From Tomocerus qinae (lineage: Eukaryota > Arthropoda > Collembola > Entomobryomorpha > Tomoceridae), in contig CM034547.1 of the NCBI GenBank assembly GCA_020055645.1, forward strand, positions 40,961,909 to 41,025,908: a stretch of DNA of 64,000 nucleotides. The letters are read 5' to 3'. Position 1 is the stretch's first letter, and each line of letters opens with the position of its first letter. This document shows positions 20,127-31,897 of the stretch, in pieces. A model generated the notes under the pieces. That model worked only from the letters and a program-made list of their open reading frames with translations. It was not told the origin of the DNA and made no database searches. Both the position numbers and the translations under genes were made by a program.

Positions 20127-22388
20127 TTAGTAAAATGTTTTGGCGACACGGTTGCCGTCGCCGTCTTCCCCGTCCTCGTCTTCGCCATCCTCATCTTCAT
20201 CCACGGGTGGTGGAATTGGATAATTGGGATTTCCCAAGTTATTGGGACGCAGAACTCCAGTTCCATTGTAAATTGGCGGACGTCCTCCAAAGATGTCAGC
20301 GGGAGGACGGAAATTCCCAATAAAATTTTGGGACGGTACTTGCTGGTTATTTGTTGGTATTTGCTGGTTATTTGTTGGTACTTGCTGGTTATTTGTTGGT
20401 ATTTGCTGGTTATTTGTTGGTACTTGCTGGTTATTTGTTGGTACTTGCTGGTTATGTACTTGCTGGTTATTTATTGGTACTTGCTGGTTATTCGTTGGTA
20501 CTTGTTGGTTATTTGTTGGTACTTGCTGGTTATTCGTTGGTACTTGCTGGTTATTTGATGTAAGTTGATGATTATTTGATGTAAGTTGATGGTTATTTGA
20601 TATAAGTTGATGGTTATTTGATGTAAGTTGATGGTTATTTGATGTAAGTTGATGGTTATTTGATGTAAGTTGATGGTTATTTGCCATTACTGTTGACAAT
20701 GCATTTAGAGATTGTGGGTTGGTGGTAATTCGGTCTTGTTCGATTCTGTTGAAATTTGACTCCAAATTGGTCTGCTCAGACTGTGCTTGATTGGCATTTT
20801 GTTGGGGTTGTTCCCGCAGCAAAGAGTTGGTTATCGTGGGTCGGTTCCCTGCCAGCAGCAATTCCGAAAAGGACTGTCCGCTGGGGCCACTCAACGGCCT
20901 CTTTGTTGTTGGCTGGTTATTGTTCAGCAGCAGCTGGGAAAATTTCGACGTCGTTTCTTTAATTTTATTTCCATTCAAAAATGTTGAGGACTCTGAAGAA
21001 ATCGGAATCTTGGAAAAGGTGGCCAAATTTGAACCAATCGGAGCTTTAGAAAATGTCGGAGAATTTGAAATTGGATTTTTAGAAAAGGCGGCTGAATTTG
21101 AAACAAAATTGTTAGAAAATGCAGGAGAATTCGGACTAATCGGGATTTTAGAAGACGCGGGTGCATTGATATTGGACAATGTGGAAGAATTCGGACCAAT
21201 CGGTAATTTAGAAGGTGCGGGTGCATTTATATTGGACAATGTGGAAGAATTCGGACCAATCGGAATTTTTGAAGACACGGGTGCATTGATATTGGACAAT
21301 GCGGGAGAATTCGAACCAATCGGTATTTTAGAAGACGCGGGTGCATTGATATTTGAAAATGTGGGAGAATTTGAAATGATAGTATTCTTGGAATTTGAAA
21401 TCGGAGGAATTTTAGTAGACGCGGCATTTGAAGAAGTTGTTGGAGAGACGATTAATTTGTTTGAAATGACGGAAGTGGTAGGAAAGGTGGGTGGAGGATT
21501 GCTGGCTGGATTATTTGAATTGGTTGCTTGTTCCGATTTAGATACCGGAGGAATGGTACTTATTGGTTTGTCTTGGGAATGGATCGGTCTTTTGTATCTG
21601 TCTGAATTGGAATTAATGGGCAAACTAGAAATAGAAGCGGCCAAGGAAAGTGGTCCTCCTGATTTGTTGGGCAGAGACGGTTTAATCGGGATCAGGGCAG
21701 GCAAGTTTGTCGTGGGCGCCTGGTGCACAAAAAATACATGGGAAACGGTAGGGGCCTTTGTAGTCGCTATTGTCGGCGCTTTAGTAGTTGGTGTCTTGGG
21801 CTTGGGTTTCGGAGTGCTCGTCGTTATCGGAAAATTCTGGTCAAGATACTCTTGGAATTGCTGGAACGGGTTGCCCACAACCGCGTTGATTGGCTCTGCC
21901 ACGCTGTTCAGAAATCCACTCACTATCCCCAATTAAACATTTAATTAATATTAAGTTTAAATAGTATTTAAGTCATTTAAACTTACCGGTTTCACCCGCA
22001 TCTCCGGGTAAGATTTGAGCAGACTCGGCGAGGGCGTTACCGAATTTGAAATTGTCCGTGAAAACATTGTTGGCTACACCTGTTAGTGTTTGTGCAATCG
22101 ACGACACCAAATTCCCTTCGTCCCCGCCGTCTTCGTCTTGTCTCGGAGACTTAATCACCTGCAACTAAATCTATCTTGTAATATTCCATCCTTCCATGTT
22201 TATAATATTTAATACCTTTTCAGCCTCTTTGCTGTTATTGTAGAGCATCTTGAGATGACTTTCCAGCACGGGCGTCGACCCCTGCAATTTTCAAAATGTT
22301 AACAAGTTGGACATAATTTAATATTTTAAGTATACTCACTCACAATATTTTGCAGGAAAAAGAGAAAAAGGCCGAGAACGACGTTCAT
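20127..22388 (-). CDS. Secreted low-complexity S/T/N/Q/P-rich protein, 692 aa
   Basis: Exons (minus): 22344-22388, 22216-22281, 21987-22158, 20127-21922, all GT-AG; 693 codons with stop. A short hydrophobic leader (MNVVLGLFLFFLQNI) is encoded alone by exon 1. Exons 2-3 encode an acidic globular-looking part of about 79 residues. Exon 4 is one long repetitive block: Thr/Pro/Lys-rich (TTSTPKPKPKTPTTKAPT), then about seven copies of a 24-residue unit (SSKIPIGPNS, STLSNINAPA), then about 6 units of NNHQLTS and about 13 of NNQQVPT, and an acidic tail (EDEDGEDEDGEDGDG). Many Ser/Thr suggest O-glycosylation. A mucin-like, silk-like or cuticular matrix role is possible; no family is recognised. Confidence 0.75.
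20335..20690 (-). repeat. Coding 21-bp minisatellite (NNQQVPT / NNHQLTS)
   Basis: Tandem 21-bp units in exon 4 of the secreted protein gene; two homogenised subtypes lie side by side. The false plus-strand frames here read as repeats of LVICWYL and related phrases. Confidence 0.9.
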
Positions 22389-22587
22389 TTTTAATAAGAG
22401 ATTCCTCTAGAGTTGGATGTGTCTGTGACAATGAAGGCAATAGACTCTGACGTCATTCACCGTTATAAGTTTATTCAACCACCTGCACTATTACCACAAT
22501 CCATGCATACTAATCATACCAACAGTTGGTAGAGACGGAATGACAATAAAAAAACCAAAAAAGTAGCCAAATAATTTTTTATTTCAA

Positions 22588-25271
22588 TTATTTCAATTTT
22601 AGTTCTTTCCGCAAAATTTTTCCAGAGGCGGCTTTCGGGACGATTTCAATAAAATGGACTCCCCCTTTCAGCTGCTTAAACGAAGCCAATTTGTCTTTTA
22701 GGAAATCCTGCACATCCGTCTCCGTCAACGACTCGCTTTTCTTTACTACAAAAGCCCGTGGCAGTTCTCCTGCATCTTCATCGGGGACACCCACCACAGC
22801 CACGTCTGCGATACCCGGGTGTTTTCGCAACACATTTTCAATCTCGGATGGCGACACCTGCCATTATTATTAAATTATTGCCAACATAAAATATTATATT
22901 ATTAAAATATTTTGGTAGATTTGTACATACCTGCATTCCCTTGACTTTAATCAGGTCTTTTAGTCTGTCGACAATGTAAAAACTTTTGTCGTCGTCGTAG
23001 TAGCCAATGTCACCCGTATGAAGCCAACCTTGTCCATCGATAGTCGCTGCTGTCGCCGCTTCATTTTTGAAATAGCCTTTCATGACCTGAAAATTGTTTA
23101 CATTTTATTTCGTTTCAAATGAATGATTTCCAATCAAAATTACTTGAGGTCCTTTGACGAGAATTTCTCCCTCTTGGTTGGGACCGACGGGTTGTCCGGA
23201 CTCGACATTGATGACTTTGCACAGCGTCGAAGGGACGGGAGTACCACAAGAACCCACTTTTTTGTTTTTCGTTTCCGGGAGGACCATGTGGCTGCAAGGA
23301 GACAATTCCGTCATTCCGTAGGCCTCTTGGAAACAGACGTAATGTCCCGCCTTGTCCAGCATCTTGGAAATCAGGGCCGTTCCAATTGGCGCGGCGCCCC
23401 CACAAATCGCCTCCAGCGAGCTCAGCTCTTTGCTACCCACTTGGGGATGGTTTGCCAGAAACGCAATCAGCGGAGTCACGAGGTGCAGCAGCGTAAACTA
23501 AACATTATTGTAAACCAAGATGCCTTGATTGGTCCCATGGCTACGCCTCTCGGGGGCAAGGTGACGACATGCTCCAGAAAACTGGTTTCCCCCAACCAGT
23601 TCTTTCCAACCACTTTACCCCCGATTTCGATTCGGAGAACTGGTTGGGGGAAACCAGTTTTCTGGAGCATGTCGTCACTTTGTCCCTGAGGGCGGAGCCC
23701 TGGAAACATTCAAAGCACTTTGTTGTAAACATTAAGGGTACTCACTTTCAGCTCGCACTTTGTAAGTCTGTAACTTTGTGACTTGAAGTAACAGAGTGCA
23801 GGAGTCACGAGGTGTAATGTAATGTTACGGGCTCTGTTATTGGCTGACGCAAGTGCGGGCCAAAGTAACAGTCTGCCGACCAAAAAGGCATGTATACTTT
23901 GGCTGACAGTTTGTTTACTTCGGATTTCAGGCAGAGCGCTATGCCGTAGGGCAGCATTTAGCTTTTCTTTGTTTGGATTGAAGCTAGTTTCGTACTGGGG
24001 CGTTCACTTTCATTACTTTCGCACTTTGTCACGCAGTCGCAATAAAAAATTTTGATCTAACAATCTGACAAACTAACTAACTGCGGATTTGAATGAGTAC
24101 CCTTATTAAATTACATTAAACATTGTCTAAACAATTTAACAGAGGTTAACATTAACATTATTGTTATTTTAACAATTGGTTTGCATTTCATAACGGTTTT
24201 AAGGGCTACCTGATGTTTCTGCAGCAACTGAACAAAAGACGTCGGTTCGAATTTGGGAAGGACAATGGTGTGAGCCCCATGGGACAAAGTCCCCATCGCC
24301 AAACCCTGCAGGGCCATCGCATGAAAGAATGGCAACAGCCCTAGAGCCTTTTCTGGTTTGTTTCCTCCCAAAAACTTTTTTGCCACGCCCACACCCGGCT
24401 CTGAAATCTGGCCCAAGTTGTTGGCGAGTCCAAAGTGGGTCAGCATGACGGCCTTCGGAGGTCCAGTGGTGCCACTGGAGTAGGGCAACAGGGCCACGTC
24501 CTCCTTGGTATCCACGTCAGGGTCGCCACCACTCACCATTTTCACTCCTGCCGAATTCGTCTTGACCATTTCAAAAAACGTGTGGCAATTTTCTTGGGGC
24601 TCGCCAATCACAATTATTTTTGCAGACGACAACTCTTTCGGGCACAACTCTTTGGCTTGCAGAATCACCGGAAGAAGCAGAGGAATCGTCACTATGCACT
24701 TGGCCTCGCAGTCTTTCAACTGACTTGCGATTTCCGCTACAAATTAATTAAATAAATACGTCTCAAGTCTAATTAAGTTTAAATATTTTAAATTGGATTT
24801 ACTTGGAGTGTAGGTGGGGTTGGCGAGTGTGACGGTCAATCCAGCCTGCCAAGCACCGACCATGACAATAGAAAATTCGGGAAGATTAGGCAAAAACGTA
24901 GCTAGGACGTCCTTTTTCTTCAGTCCGGATTTCATAAGGGCGGCTGCAAAATTCCTGCTGAGCTGATAGACTTGCAAATGGTTGTATTTCCGTCCAGTGA
25001 GTCCGCATTCCTAAATTAAAATAATTGTATTGCAATTCCAACTTTTTGCCAATTTGTATTTATTACCCACGAAAGCAGTCGACTTTTCCCAGTGACCCAA
25101 ATTCTGGAACAAATACTCCGGAATCGTCAACCCAACAATCGGCTCCATATCCGGCTTAGGGGAACGCACCCACAATTTCTCATTTTCAACCGACTGGGAC
25201 GAAAAGGGATTTGAAACAAACCGAAATCTTGTCAGTCCTGCACATTTTCCAATTCTAAACGACCGAATCAT
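22588..25271 (-). CDS. Acyl-CoA / 4-coumarate-CoA ligase-like enzyme
   Basis: Exons (minus): about 25067-25271, 24803-25010, 24210-24736, 23144-23497, 22931-23086, 22588-22857; about 572 aa. ATP-dependent adenylation of a carboxylic acid and transfer to CoA (ANL superfamily, 4CL/luciferase branch). Visible motifs: the P-loop-like [19 protein letters not shown], the A5 region YGMTELSP, the A7/A8 region [14 protein letters not shown] followed by [13 protein letters not shown], and the catalytic-lysine end [13 protein letters not shown]. Length is normal. The Arg/Phe/Ser-rich N-terminus ([18 protein letters not shown]) looks like a mitochondrial presequence. The C-terminus is LKLK, not a usual peroxisomal SKL. 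The exon 1/2 junction is one base out of frame (GTGGG at 25066-25070). Intron 3 holds two MITEs. Confidence 0.9.
23532..23705. mobile_element. Palindromic MITE in intron 3 of the acyl-CoA ligase gene
   Basis: A near-perfect hairpin: GTGACGACATGCTCCAGAAA at 23561 pairs with its complement ending near 23684, and GAACTGGTTGGGGGAAACC pairs with its complement. Arms of about 75 bp. Confidence 0.75.
23734..24104. mobile_element. Possible MITE with AAGGGTACTCA ends
   Basis: AAGGGTACTCA at 23734-23744 and its complement at 24094-24104, both flanked outside by ATT. There is no coding evidence in the interior despite a 77-codon chance frame. It lies in intron 3 of the ligase gene next to the palindromic MITE. 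Confidence 0.45.
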
Positions 25272-25909
25272 TATTAATTCTTTGGCTTTATTTCTATGTG
25301 AGCAAATCTAAACTGACTTAAAATACTCTGCCGGATAAATAACGACAAGCACGTGCAATCTAAATGATAATAAATATGATAACATAAATCAAATATATTT
25401 ATAGACATTCCAGGGTTAATATTCACAGGTTAATATTCATTAAATCGTTTCAGAGGCGGAGCTGGAGCTTGGCAAACAAATAAAATAGTCTTTTCCCTAT
25501 GTCAATTTCAACCGGACCAGTAAATTGCCAAAAATATATAATATATATGAAATATGAAACCCTGACGTTCTTTATTATCAATTTGGCTAAAAGCCTATTT
25601 CTGTGGTATGAGCCTACCGACTGGCCAAAATATTAATTCATTCCTTGTTAGGACAGGAAAATAAGTGTTTAGCATGAAACCTTTTTTTGACTCGTGCAAC
25701 AAAATAAACTTTGACTTATCGTTATCAACTCAAGTAGTCGTCCTTCGGAAGATTAAGGTGGGATGAATGAGTGTAAATTCCAGTAAAATGTCTTTCTTGT
25801 CTAATCTGACTAGTTATGATATTTATTCTAGTAAAATTGAAACAATTTGCTGATTTAATTTTCAAACTTTACAAAATTTTGAAATGGTCATAAAATTATT
25901 TCCGCATTG
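25272..25909. other. Intergenic between ligase and maltase genes
   Basis: AT-rich; includes the 3' flank of the maltase gene. No further gene or repeat recognised. Confidence 0.5.
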
Positions 25910-28592
25910 CTAAAACTGGACGACAAGGCTGGACTTTGCTCCAAGAACGATGTTGGCGGTGGTCACGGATGACCTAAATAAAATCATTTAAATCAAAATA
26001 AATTTTATTCTCCAAATAGAGAGAAATTTACATACCCAATGACGATGGTTGTAGGAATAAATCCAAGATTTCTGGCAGCAACCGTCGCAGTTGGCGGGAG
26101 ATTTTGAAACGTAGACGCAGCATTGACAGTCACCAAAATATCGCCTAAATTGGCCAATACTAAAAGTCCCGTCCCGTCTTGCAAAATTCTTGCACCAAAA
26201 CAGTCAGATTAGTGATTTTCATGCTTGCCTGTTAAAATACCCGGGTAGATGAATTTACCTCGTGAAACCGAAAACTTGTCCCGTGTTGGGTGCAGCTGCT
26301 TGTAATCCTCCATATTTCCATGCATCCGTTTTTCTTAACTGGGACAATTGTTGGTAGACTTTCAGATGGCTTTCGGGTTCTGCCAACTGCGCTATTACAT
26401 TCAGGGTTTCGTAATTTGGGTTGACAGGCAGCCAAGTAGAATCCCCGGATGAAAAACCTTCAAAAATGATAGGCCTAATTAACATTTATCAAGTGTAACT
26501 TTATTATGTTAATTACCTGCATTGAGCGTGGAATTCCATTGCATTGGGGTTCTGCAGGGGTCTCTAGAGTACAAATGATATTTGTCAGGGCCGGCGTTGC
26601 AGCCAGCCGGGTCGACAGTCTCTTCCCAAGTCAGAAACATTTCCTCCATGCCTATTTCTTCTCCGTAGTAGGTGACTGCACTCCCGGGTAGCAGAAGGGT
26701 GATCATGTTGAGGGTGTCAATGTGTTCATTTCCGAATCTCTTGCTCACCCGCGGCTGGTCGTGGTTGCCCACCAACCAATTAGACCACGCCCACTCGGGC
26801 AATTTGCTGTACCATTCCTCCAGAAGATTTAGAATCGAATTTCCATTCAAAGGAGATTTAATCCTCAGAATAAATTCAAAGTTAAACGGATAATGGGCCA
26901 CGGGCTTCTCTCGGCTCCCGTAATATTTGAAAGTGTCTTCCAGTCGGTCCAGAACCGCCTCCACCATCATAACTCTGCAAATAAATAAATGTCAAATAAT
27001 TTACAATATTATAAATATTTAATTAATTATCAATTAATTATTATTATTAACTTTAACCTTGGTCTTCCATCAAGGCGGGTGTAATTGTCCAGCAATTCCC
27101 TAAATTTGGCGAGTGCGTCTAAAGTTGCAGGCAAATCCAAAGTGTAGGGATGGAGCCAGTAGAAATATTCATCAGGGGTCAGAGTTGGGTCACGGTTGGG
27201 GTCTTCAGGCTCGTCCAAGAAACGTTGGTCTTCGTACATAAAAGTGACTGCATCCACTCTGAAACCGTCGACTCCCAAATCCAACCAGAATTTCATGGCG
27301 TCGAGCATTTCCTCAAGAACCAGAGGATTTTCATAATTCAAATCCGGTTGGCCTACCACGAACTGATGCAAATAGAATTGCTCTCGTTTCTCATTCCACT
27401 CCCACGCCGAACCACCAAACCGCGAAACCTTTTTATCATTTAAACTTTACAACCTCCATTATTTATTTATTTATTGTACTAATAAGTACTACTAACTAAC
27501 CCAGTTGTTTGGTGGCAAGGGATTTCCGTCTGCGTCACTTCCACTTGCGTTTCTCCAGACATAATAGTCCGTATAGGGTTCAATTTTATTAATGGACTTG
27601 AAAAACCACTCATGCTCATCACTTGAATGATTTGGAACAAAATCCATAATCACTTTGATATCTGACAATAATAATTATGTTATTGTTAATTTTCGTAAAA
27701 GTTTATTTCCATTTTGATTTTTCAAAATTTTGATTCAATATTTTCGTACATTTATTTCCATCTTAATTTTTTCAAAAAATATTTATTACTATTTTAATGT
27801 TCCAAAAAAATTTCCATTGTGACTTTTCAAAAAGAAAATTTTGCTTTACATTTTTCACAAACTTTTATTTCTATTTTAATTTTTCCAAAGTTTTGATTTC
27901 TGTTTTAACTTTATCAAAATTTTGTTTCTAATTCCTAATTTTATATTTTCAGATTAATTTAATTCAGTTTAAATTTTTTCAGAGGAATTAAATTTAATTG
28001 TAAAATTTAATTTAGGCTTTACAAGAAGAAAAAAGTTTTTGCTAATGAATGTTTTAGAAACTCATTTTTCAGTTTTCCAGAAAAGTTTAATTGAAATTAA
28101 ACTTATGTTTAGTAAATAAATGGCAAATGAGACCTTTTTCTCTCATAGAAGCAGCCATGTGTTGAAACTGGCTGAGATTTCCAAACGTGGGTTCAATATC
28201 TTTAAAATCGGAAATGTCGTAGCCGAAATCTTTCATGGGGGATTTGTAGATGGGGGAGATCCAAGCGGCGTTGACACCCAAGTCTACCAGATGATCCAAT
28301 GTCGACTCGATTCCTTAAACATAATAATTATTTTAATATTTACTAAGTTGCAGTTTTATTGGAAAACTAGAAATGATATTTTAATTGGCTGACCAAGAAT
28401 GTCGCCGACTCCATCTCCGTCAGAATCCTTGTGCGATCTCGGATAGATCTGGTAAACAATTGTCTCTTGCCACCACTCTAAAGGATCGTTTACCAATTTG
28501 GATGGAATTAGTAGCGTCTTGGCTGATTCGACGTCGCCTACTACTACATCTTCAATTAACACTATTAGCAAAAAAATATTTAATTTTAACAT
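25910..28592 (-). CDS. Maltase / alpha-glucosidase (GH13), 594 aa
   Basis: Exons (minus): 28394-28592, 28134-28313, 27501-27661, 27058-27428, 26517-26974, 26259-26457, 26036-26188, 25910-25973; every junction is GT-AG and the sum is exactly 595 codons. Hydrolyses terminal alpha-1,4 (possibly sucrose-type) glucosidic bonds in the lumen or at the cell surface. Signal peptide MLKLNIFLLIVLIEDVVV. GH13 regions in order: WWQETIVYQIYPRS start; DIKVIMDFVPNHSS (region I); GVDGFRVDAVTF (region II, nucleophile Asp); VMMVEAV (region III, acid/base Glu); LVGNHDQPR (region IV, transition-state Asp). All catalytic residues are present and the length is normal for insect-type maltases. The C-terminal beta domain (VLANLGD, TTIVIG) is in the last two exons. 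Confidence 0.95.
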
Positions 28593-28666
28593 TTTTGTTA
28601 TAATTAAGTCAAGTTGGACTCTTGGTTTGAAATAAACTGACTCTATCCACGACTAACTATTGCAAA

Positions 28667-28693
28667 GTTATCATTTATCGTTTACCTTATCAG
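28667..28693 (-). promoter_or_regulatory. Cluster of GATA-type sites upstream of maltase
   Basis: Read on the minus strand, three GATA cores lie within 27 bp, about 75-100 bp upstream of the start codon: TGATAAG (28686-28692), CGATAAA (28674-28680) and TGATAAC (28668-28674). GATA factors drive digestive-enzyme genes in arthropod guts; the link here is inferred. Confidence 0.4.
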
Positions 28694-29087
28694 TAAACAA
28701 ACAAATAAATAATATTTAATTATACATTTTTTATTCATATCAATATTTTGTTCATTCAAATTCATTTAATGTACTTATTATACACATTTTAACTTAAATT
28801 TTTAAAATTTAAGATCCTCTCAGCTTAAATTTTCATCATGAATTAAAAAATTTCATCAGGAATTAAAAATTGACTTGAAAATCTGTAATTTATCAAACTG
28901 GGAAAACCTGTCCTGGAGATAATAATTTTTATTGCGAATGAGTGAGTAGGTTGAGTACTTTGTTTTGTTTGTGATAAACAATTTTGGGATTACAACTGAC
29001 ACAGTTTCTTTGCATTGAACGAATATAAATTGAAACAACAAAAATTATATCGAATTAACTCACTATTTTTATCTCAAAATAATGAAT

Positions 29088-29206
29088 AGTAATAGTCAAC
29101 CCGCGGGAAATCCCCATAGAAAATGAAAAAATATTTTTGTTACGTCATCTGCAGTACATTTTAAAATTCTCATTTCGAAAAATTGATTTCCAATAAATCA
29201 TATTTA
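29088..29206. repeat. Dispersed hairpin module (copy 2)
   Basis: Shares TAGTCAACCCGCGG, AAATCCCCATAGAAAAT and ACGTCATCTGCAGTACATTT with 1318-1482, but the right arm of the hairpin is missing. Confidence 0.6.
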
Positions 29207-29894
29207 AAACTCCAAACTTCGTCCTGAGTTATTTAACTAATAATAATAATAATGGTGTTAAGAAAATACATTGAGTTATATAACAACACATGAGCTAAGC
29301 AAAGGCTGAGGGGGCGGCCGCCCCCAAACCTAAAGGAAATTAATTATTAATAATAAGTTAATTAAACTATTTTTGAAATAATAATCAAACTCCAAATTTT
29401 CCTCACTTAAAAAAGAAAACAAACAATAAACGATAAGAATCACTTTGAGATTGACTAAAATGACAAGCATGATTAAAATGGTATGGTGTTAATCAAAGCG
29501 ACAGGATTGACTATAATAACGAGGGAGAAAGATGATTAAAATAACGGACACGCAAAGCTTTTACGGCACATTCGACACCTTAGTTATTCATATTCACTTA
29601 AATAGTCATAGGTTCATTTTTTGAATTTCTCTTCATTTTGATAGTCAGTATTAATATGTTTAAAATACCTTGATTAATCCCATGCACATCGAATTTCGGC
29701 AACTCGAAAATCAGATCACATGAAAAAAAACATTTTCATGTTTCGGAAAATAAATTTTGACCTAATCTGAAAATTTTGGGCCAAAAATAATGAAAATTTT
29801 GGTGGAAACGTTGTCATTTTTTAAAGAGGTGAAGCTTAATTTTGTGGGCGTAGACTGTTACCTGGAAATTTGAAAATTCTTTCCATCAAATGTT

Positions 29895-29935
29895 CATCAA
29901 ATTGCTTCTGTTACGGCTGGCCGTTCGTTTATAAT
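29895..29935 (+). mobile_element. 3' tail of a Helentron-like element (fragment)
   Basis: TTGCTTCTGTTACGGCTGGC followed by CGTTCGTTT resembles the hairpin end of the elements at 6613-9242; a TTTTGATAGTCAGTATTAAT piece near 29635 matches their satellite. It is a degraded third location of the family. Confidence 0.4.
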
Positions 29936-30418
29936 TTTGTATTCAAACCCTCTCCCAAATAAAAGGAAATTAAAGGAGATATTGACAAATTATCGAGTTT
30001 AAATGATAGGACTGGGGAATTGGGGATCACAACAATCTTTGGCTAAATAGGTTTACTTTTCCGTGTAACTTACTATATATAGTTACTAAGAGCCGATTTA
30101 TCCTGAATAAGTACAGTACTGAAAAGATACATCCCAAATTTTGGGGGAATCTGAAATCGATTCCCCTACCTATTTAGCCAGGGAGTAGGTTGGCATGGCA
30201 ACTTCTCAGGTGAAGAGTTTTCGATGAAACCATTTGTAAGGATTTGCCCGCCCTTGAAACAGTGACTACATCTTTCACTGCGAACTCAGGTTTACTGCAA
30301 TCTTCCCATTATTGGCTTCGAGTGGTTTTCGGGGAGTCGTAATTGCATGGGCATACCTTGTAGTAAAGAGTTGCCATATCAACGCCGTTGCAAATTACAT
30401 ACCTACTTGTTTCGAGAT

Positions 30419-31541
30419 CAGGGCCGGTAAAGTTTTCCTGCTGCCCGGGCAAATGCTATTTTGATGCCCACTATATACTAACTTTAAAGGCATTCCAGAA
30501 TTTAATTACGGGGAAAAATTATTATTGTAGCACATAATTATACTAAAATAGGGTTTAACTAATAGAAAGCCTAAAGTTCATACTATAAGACTTAAAACTG
30601 AGATGATTTAAGTGAGACTTTTCGTGTTGACACGGTTTGGGTACGTCAAGAATGTTTACAGGAGGGTTTGGGGGCGACTAACATTTCATTTAGATATCTG
30701 AAATGTATATATTCGCGCGTAGCGCGAAAATTTTTGGCATTTTTTGACGAAAATGAGACAAAAATAGCCTAAAAATTGAAAACAATCGCGCGGAACTCGA
30801 TTTTTTTGCTATTTGCAAAAGCCCGTAAAGCCCATACCTCAATGCGGCCCTGGAATAGATGCTAGTTGGATTGAGACGGTTTGCTTTGAAATAGTTTGGA
30901 TTGAGAAGGTTTGGCTTAAAACAGTTTGAATTAAGACGGTTTGGGTTGAAACAGTTTAGTTTGAGACGGTTTGGGTCAATACGGTTCAGTTTGAGACGAT
31001 TTGGATTGACACAGTCAGTGCTGGGAAAGCTTGGGTTGAAGTTGAAGCAGTGTGGATGACGATAGTTTCGAATGTTAAAATATATATTTGCTCGGAGCAT
31101 AAGAAATTTTTGAAAAAAGTACTAATTAATTCAAAAAACAAAATATCAGAATTGATAAACTTCCTTAGCTTCACTTACTAATTAAAACACTAGGTTACTA
31201 GAAGAAAATTTTGAATTTAACTAAATAGTGAATAGATAGGCAGATTTCTAATGCGCAAAAATATCTAATATTTCAAACTCATTTTGAAGAAATATTTTGA
31301 TGTGATTATTACTAGTAAATCGATTTTAGGATTTTTAGAAAATTTTATTTTACGTTTTGTACATAATATAAAAATGCATATTAAATAAACACAACAGGTA
31401 TTTTGTCATTATAGTTTCTTTGGAATACTAACAGATCGGTCACATAACAAAAAAATATTATTTTTCTTTTATTTTGCTGCCCCCCTCAGCTTGATGCCCG
31501 GTGCCGTCGCCCCGGTTGCCCCCCCCAATTTCCCGGCCCTG
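30419..31541. mobile_element. Possible hAT-like element
   Basis: CAGGGCCGG at 30419-30427 and CCGGCCCTG at 31533-31541 form a 9-bp inverted repeat of the CAGGGxCGG type common in hAT elements. No matching 8-bp duplication could be seen, so the boundary call is tentative. Confidence 0.35.
30865..31020. repeat. Degenerate tandem repeat of about 30 bp
   Basis: Repeats of TTGGATTGAGACGGTTTG-like units; the minus strand gives an artefactual frame of NPNRLKLN-type decapeptides. Confidence 0.6.
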
Positions 31542-31574
31542 AATCACATTTTTCAACCTTCATCTTGGTCTGAT

Positions 31575-31897
31575 CCAAGAAGCATAAACTGTATAAGGAG
31601 GGTCCAATAGAGAACTTCCCGTAAGGGATTTTGAAAGTTTATAAGGGACATGTTTGACAAATTTTATCCCCAAATATCCAACTTTGTGTGGTTGCTATGT
31701 GGTTGGAAACGGAATAAATGCAGAACGATTACTTGGATGCTGGAGTGGGATAATCAGTGTTGAAGCATTATAGCAAAGGTAGAGATAAGGGACTTTTCTC
31801 AGAAAAAATCCCTTATAAATCTTCAGAAATCTAAATAGCAAAATTCGCTACTGGACTCTCCTTATACAGCGCTATGACTACAGTTTATGCTTCTTGG
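31575..31897. mobile_element. CCAAGAAG-terminus MITE with 6-bp duplication
   Basis: CCAAGAAGCATAAACTGT (31575-31592) and its complement ending at 31897 are flanked by TCTGAT at 31569-31574 and 31898-31903. The 323-bp interior contains TATAAGG and AAGGGA motifs and no frame. Confidence 0.85.

Noticed and set aside
20791-21936. 381-codon plus-strand frame
   Set aside because: Antisense shadow of exon 4 of the secreted S/T/N/Q/P protein; the minus strand has splice sites, signal peptide and continuous frame.
23465-23815. Repeated GGAGTCACGAGGTG at 23471 (exon 4 of the ligase) and 23802 (intron 3)
   Set aside because: Too long for a normal target duplication and without matching flanks; probably chance or a minor local duplication.
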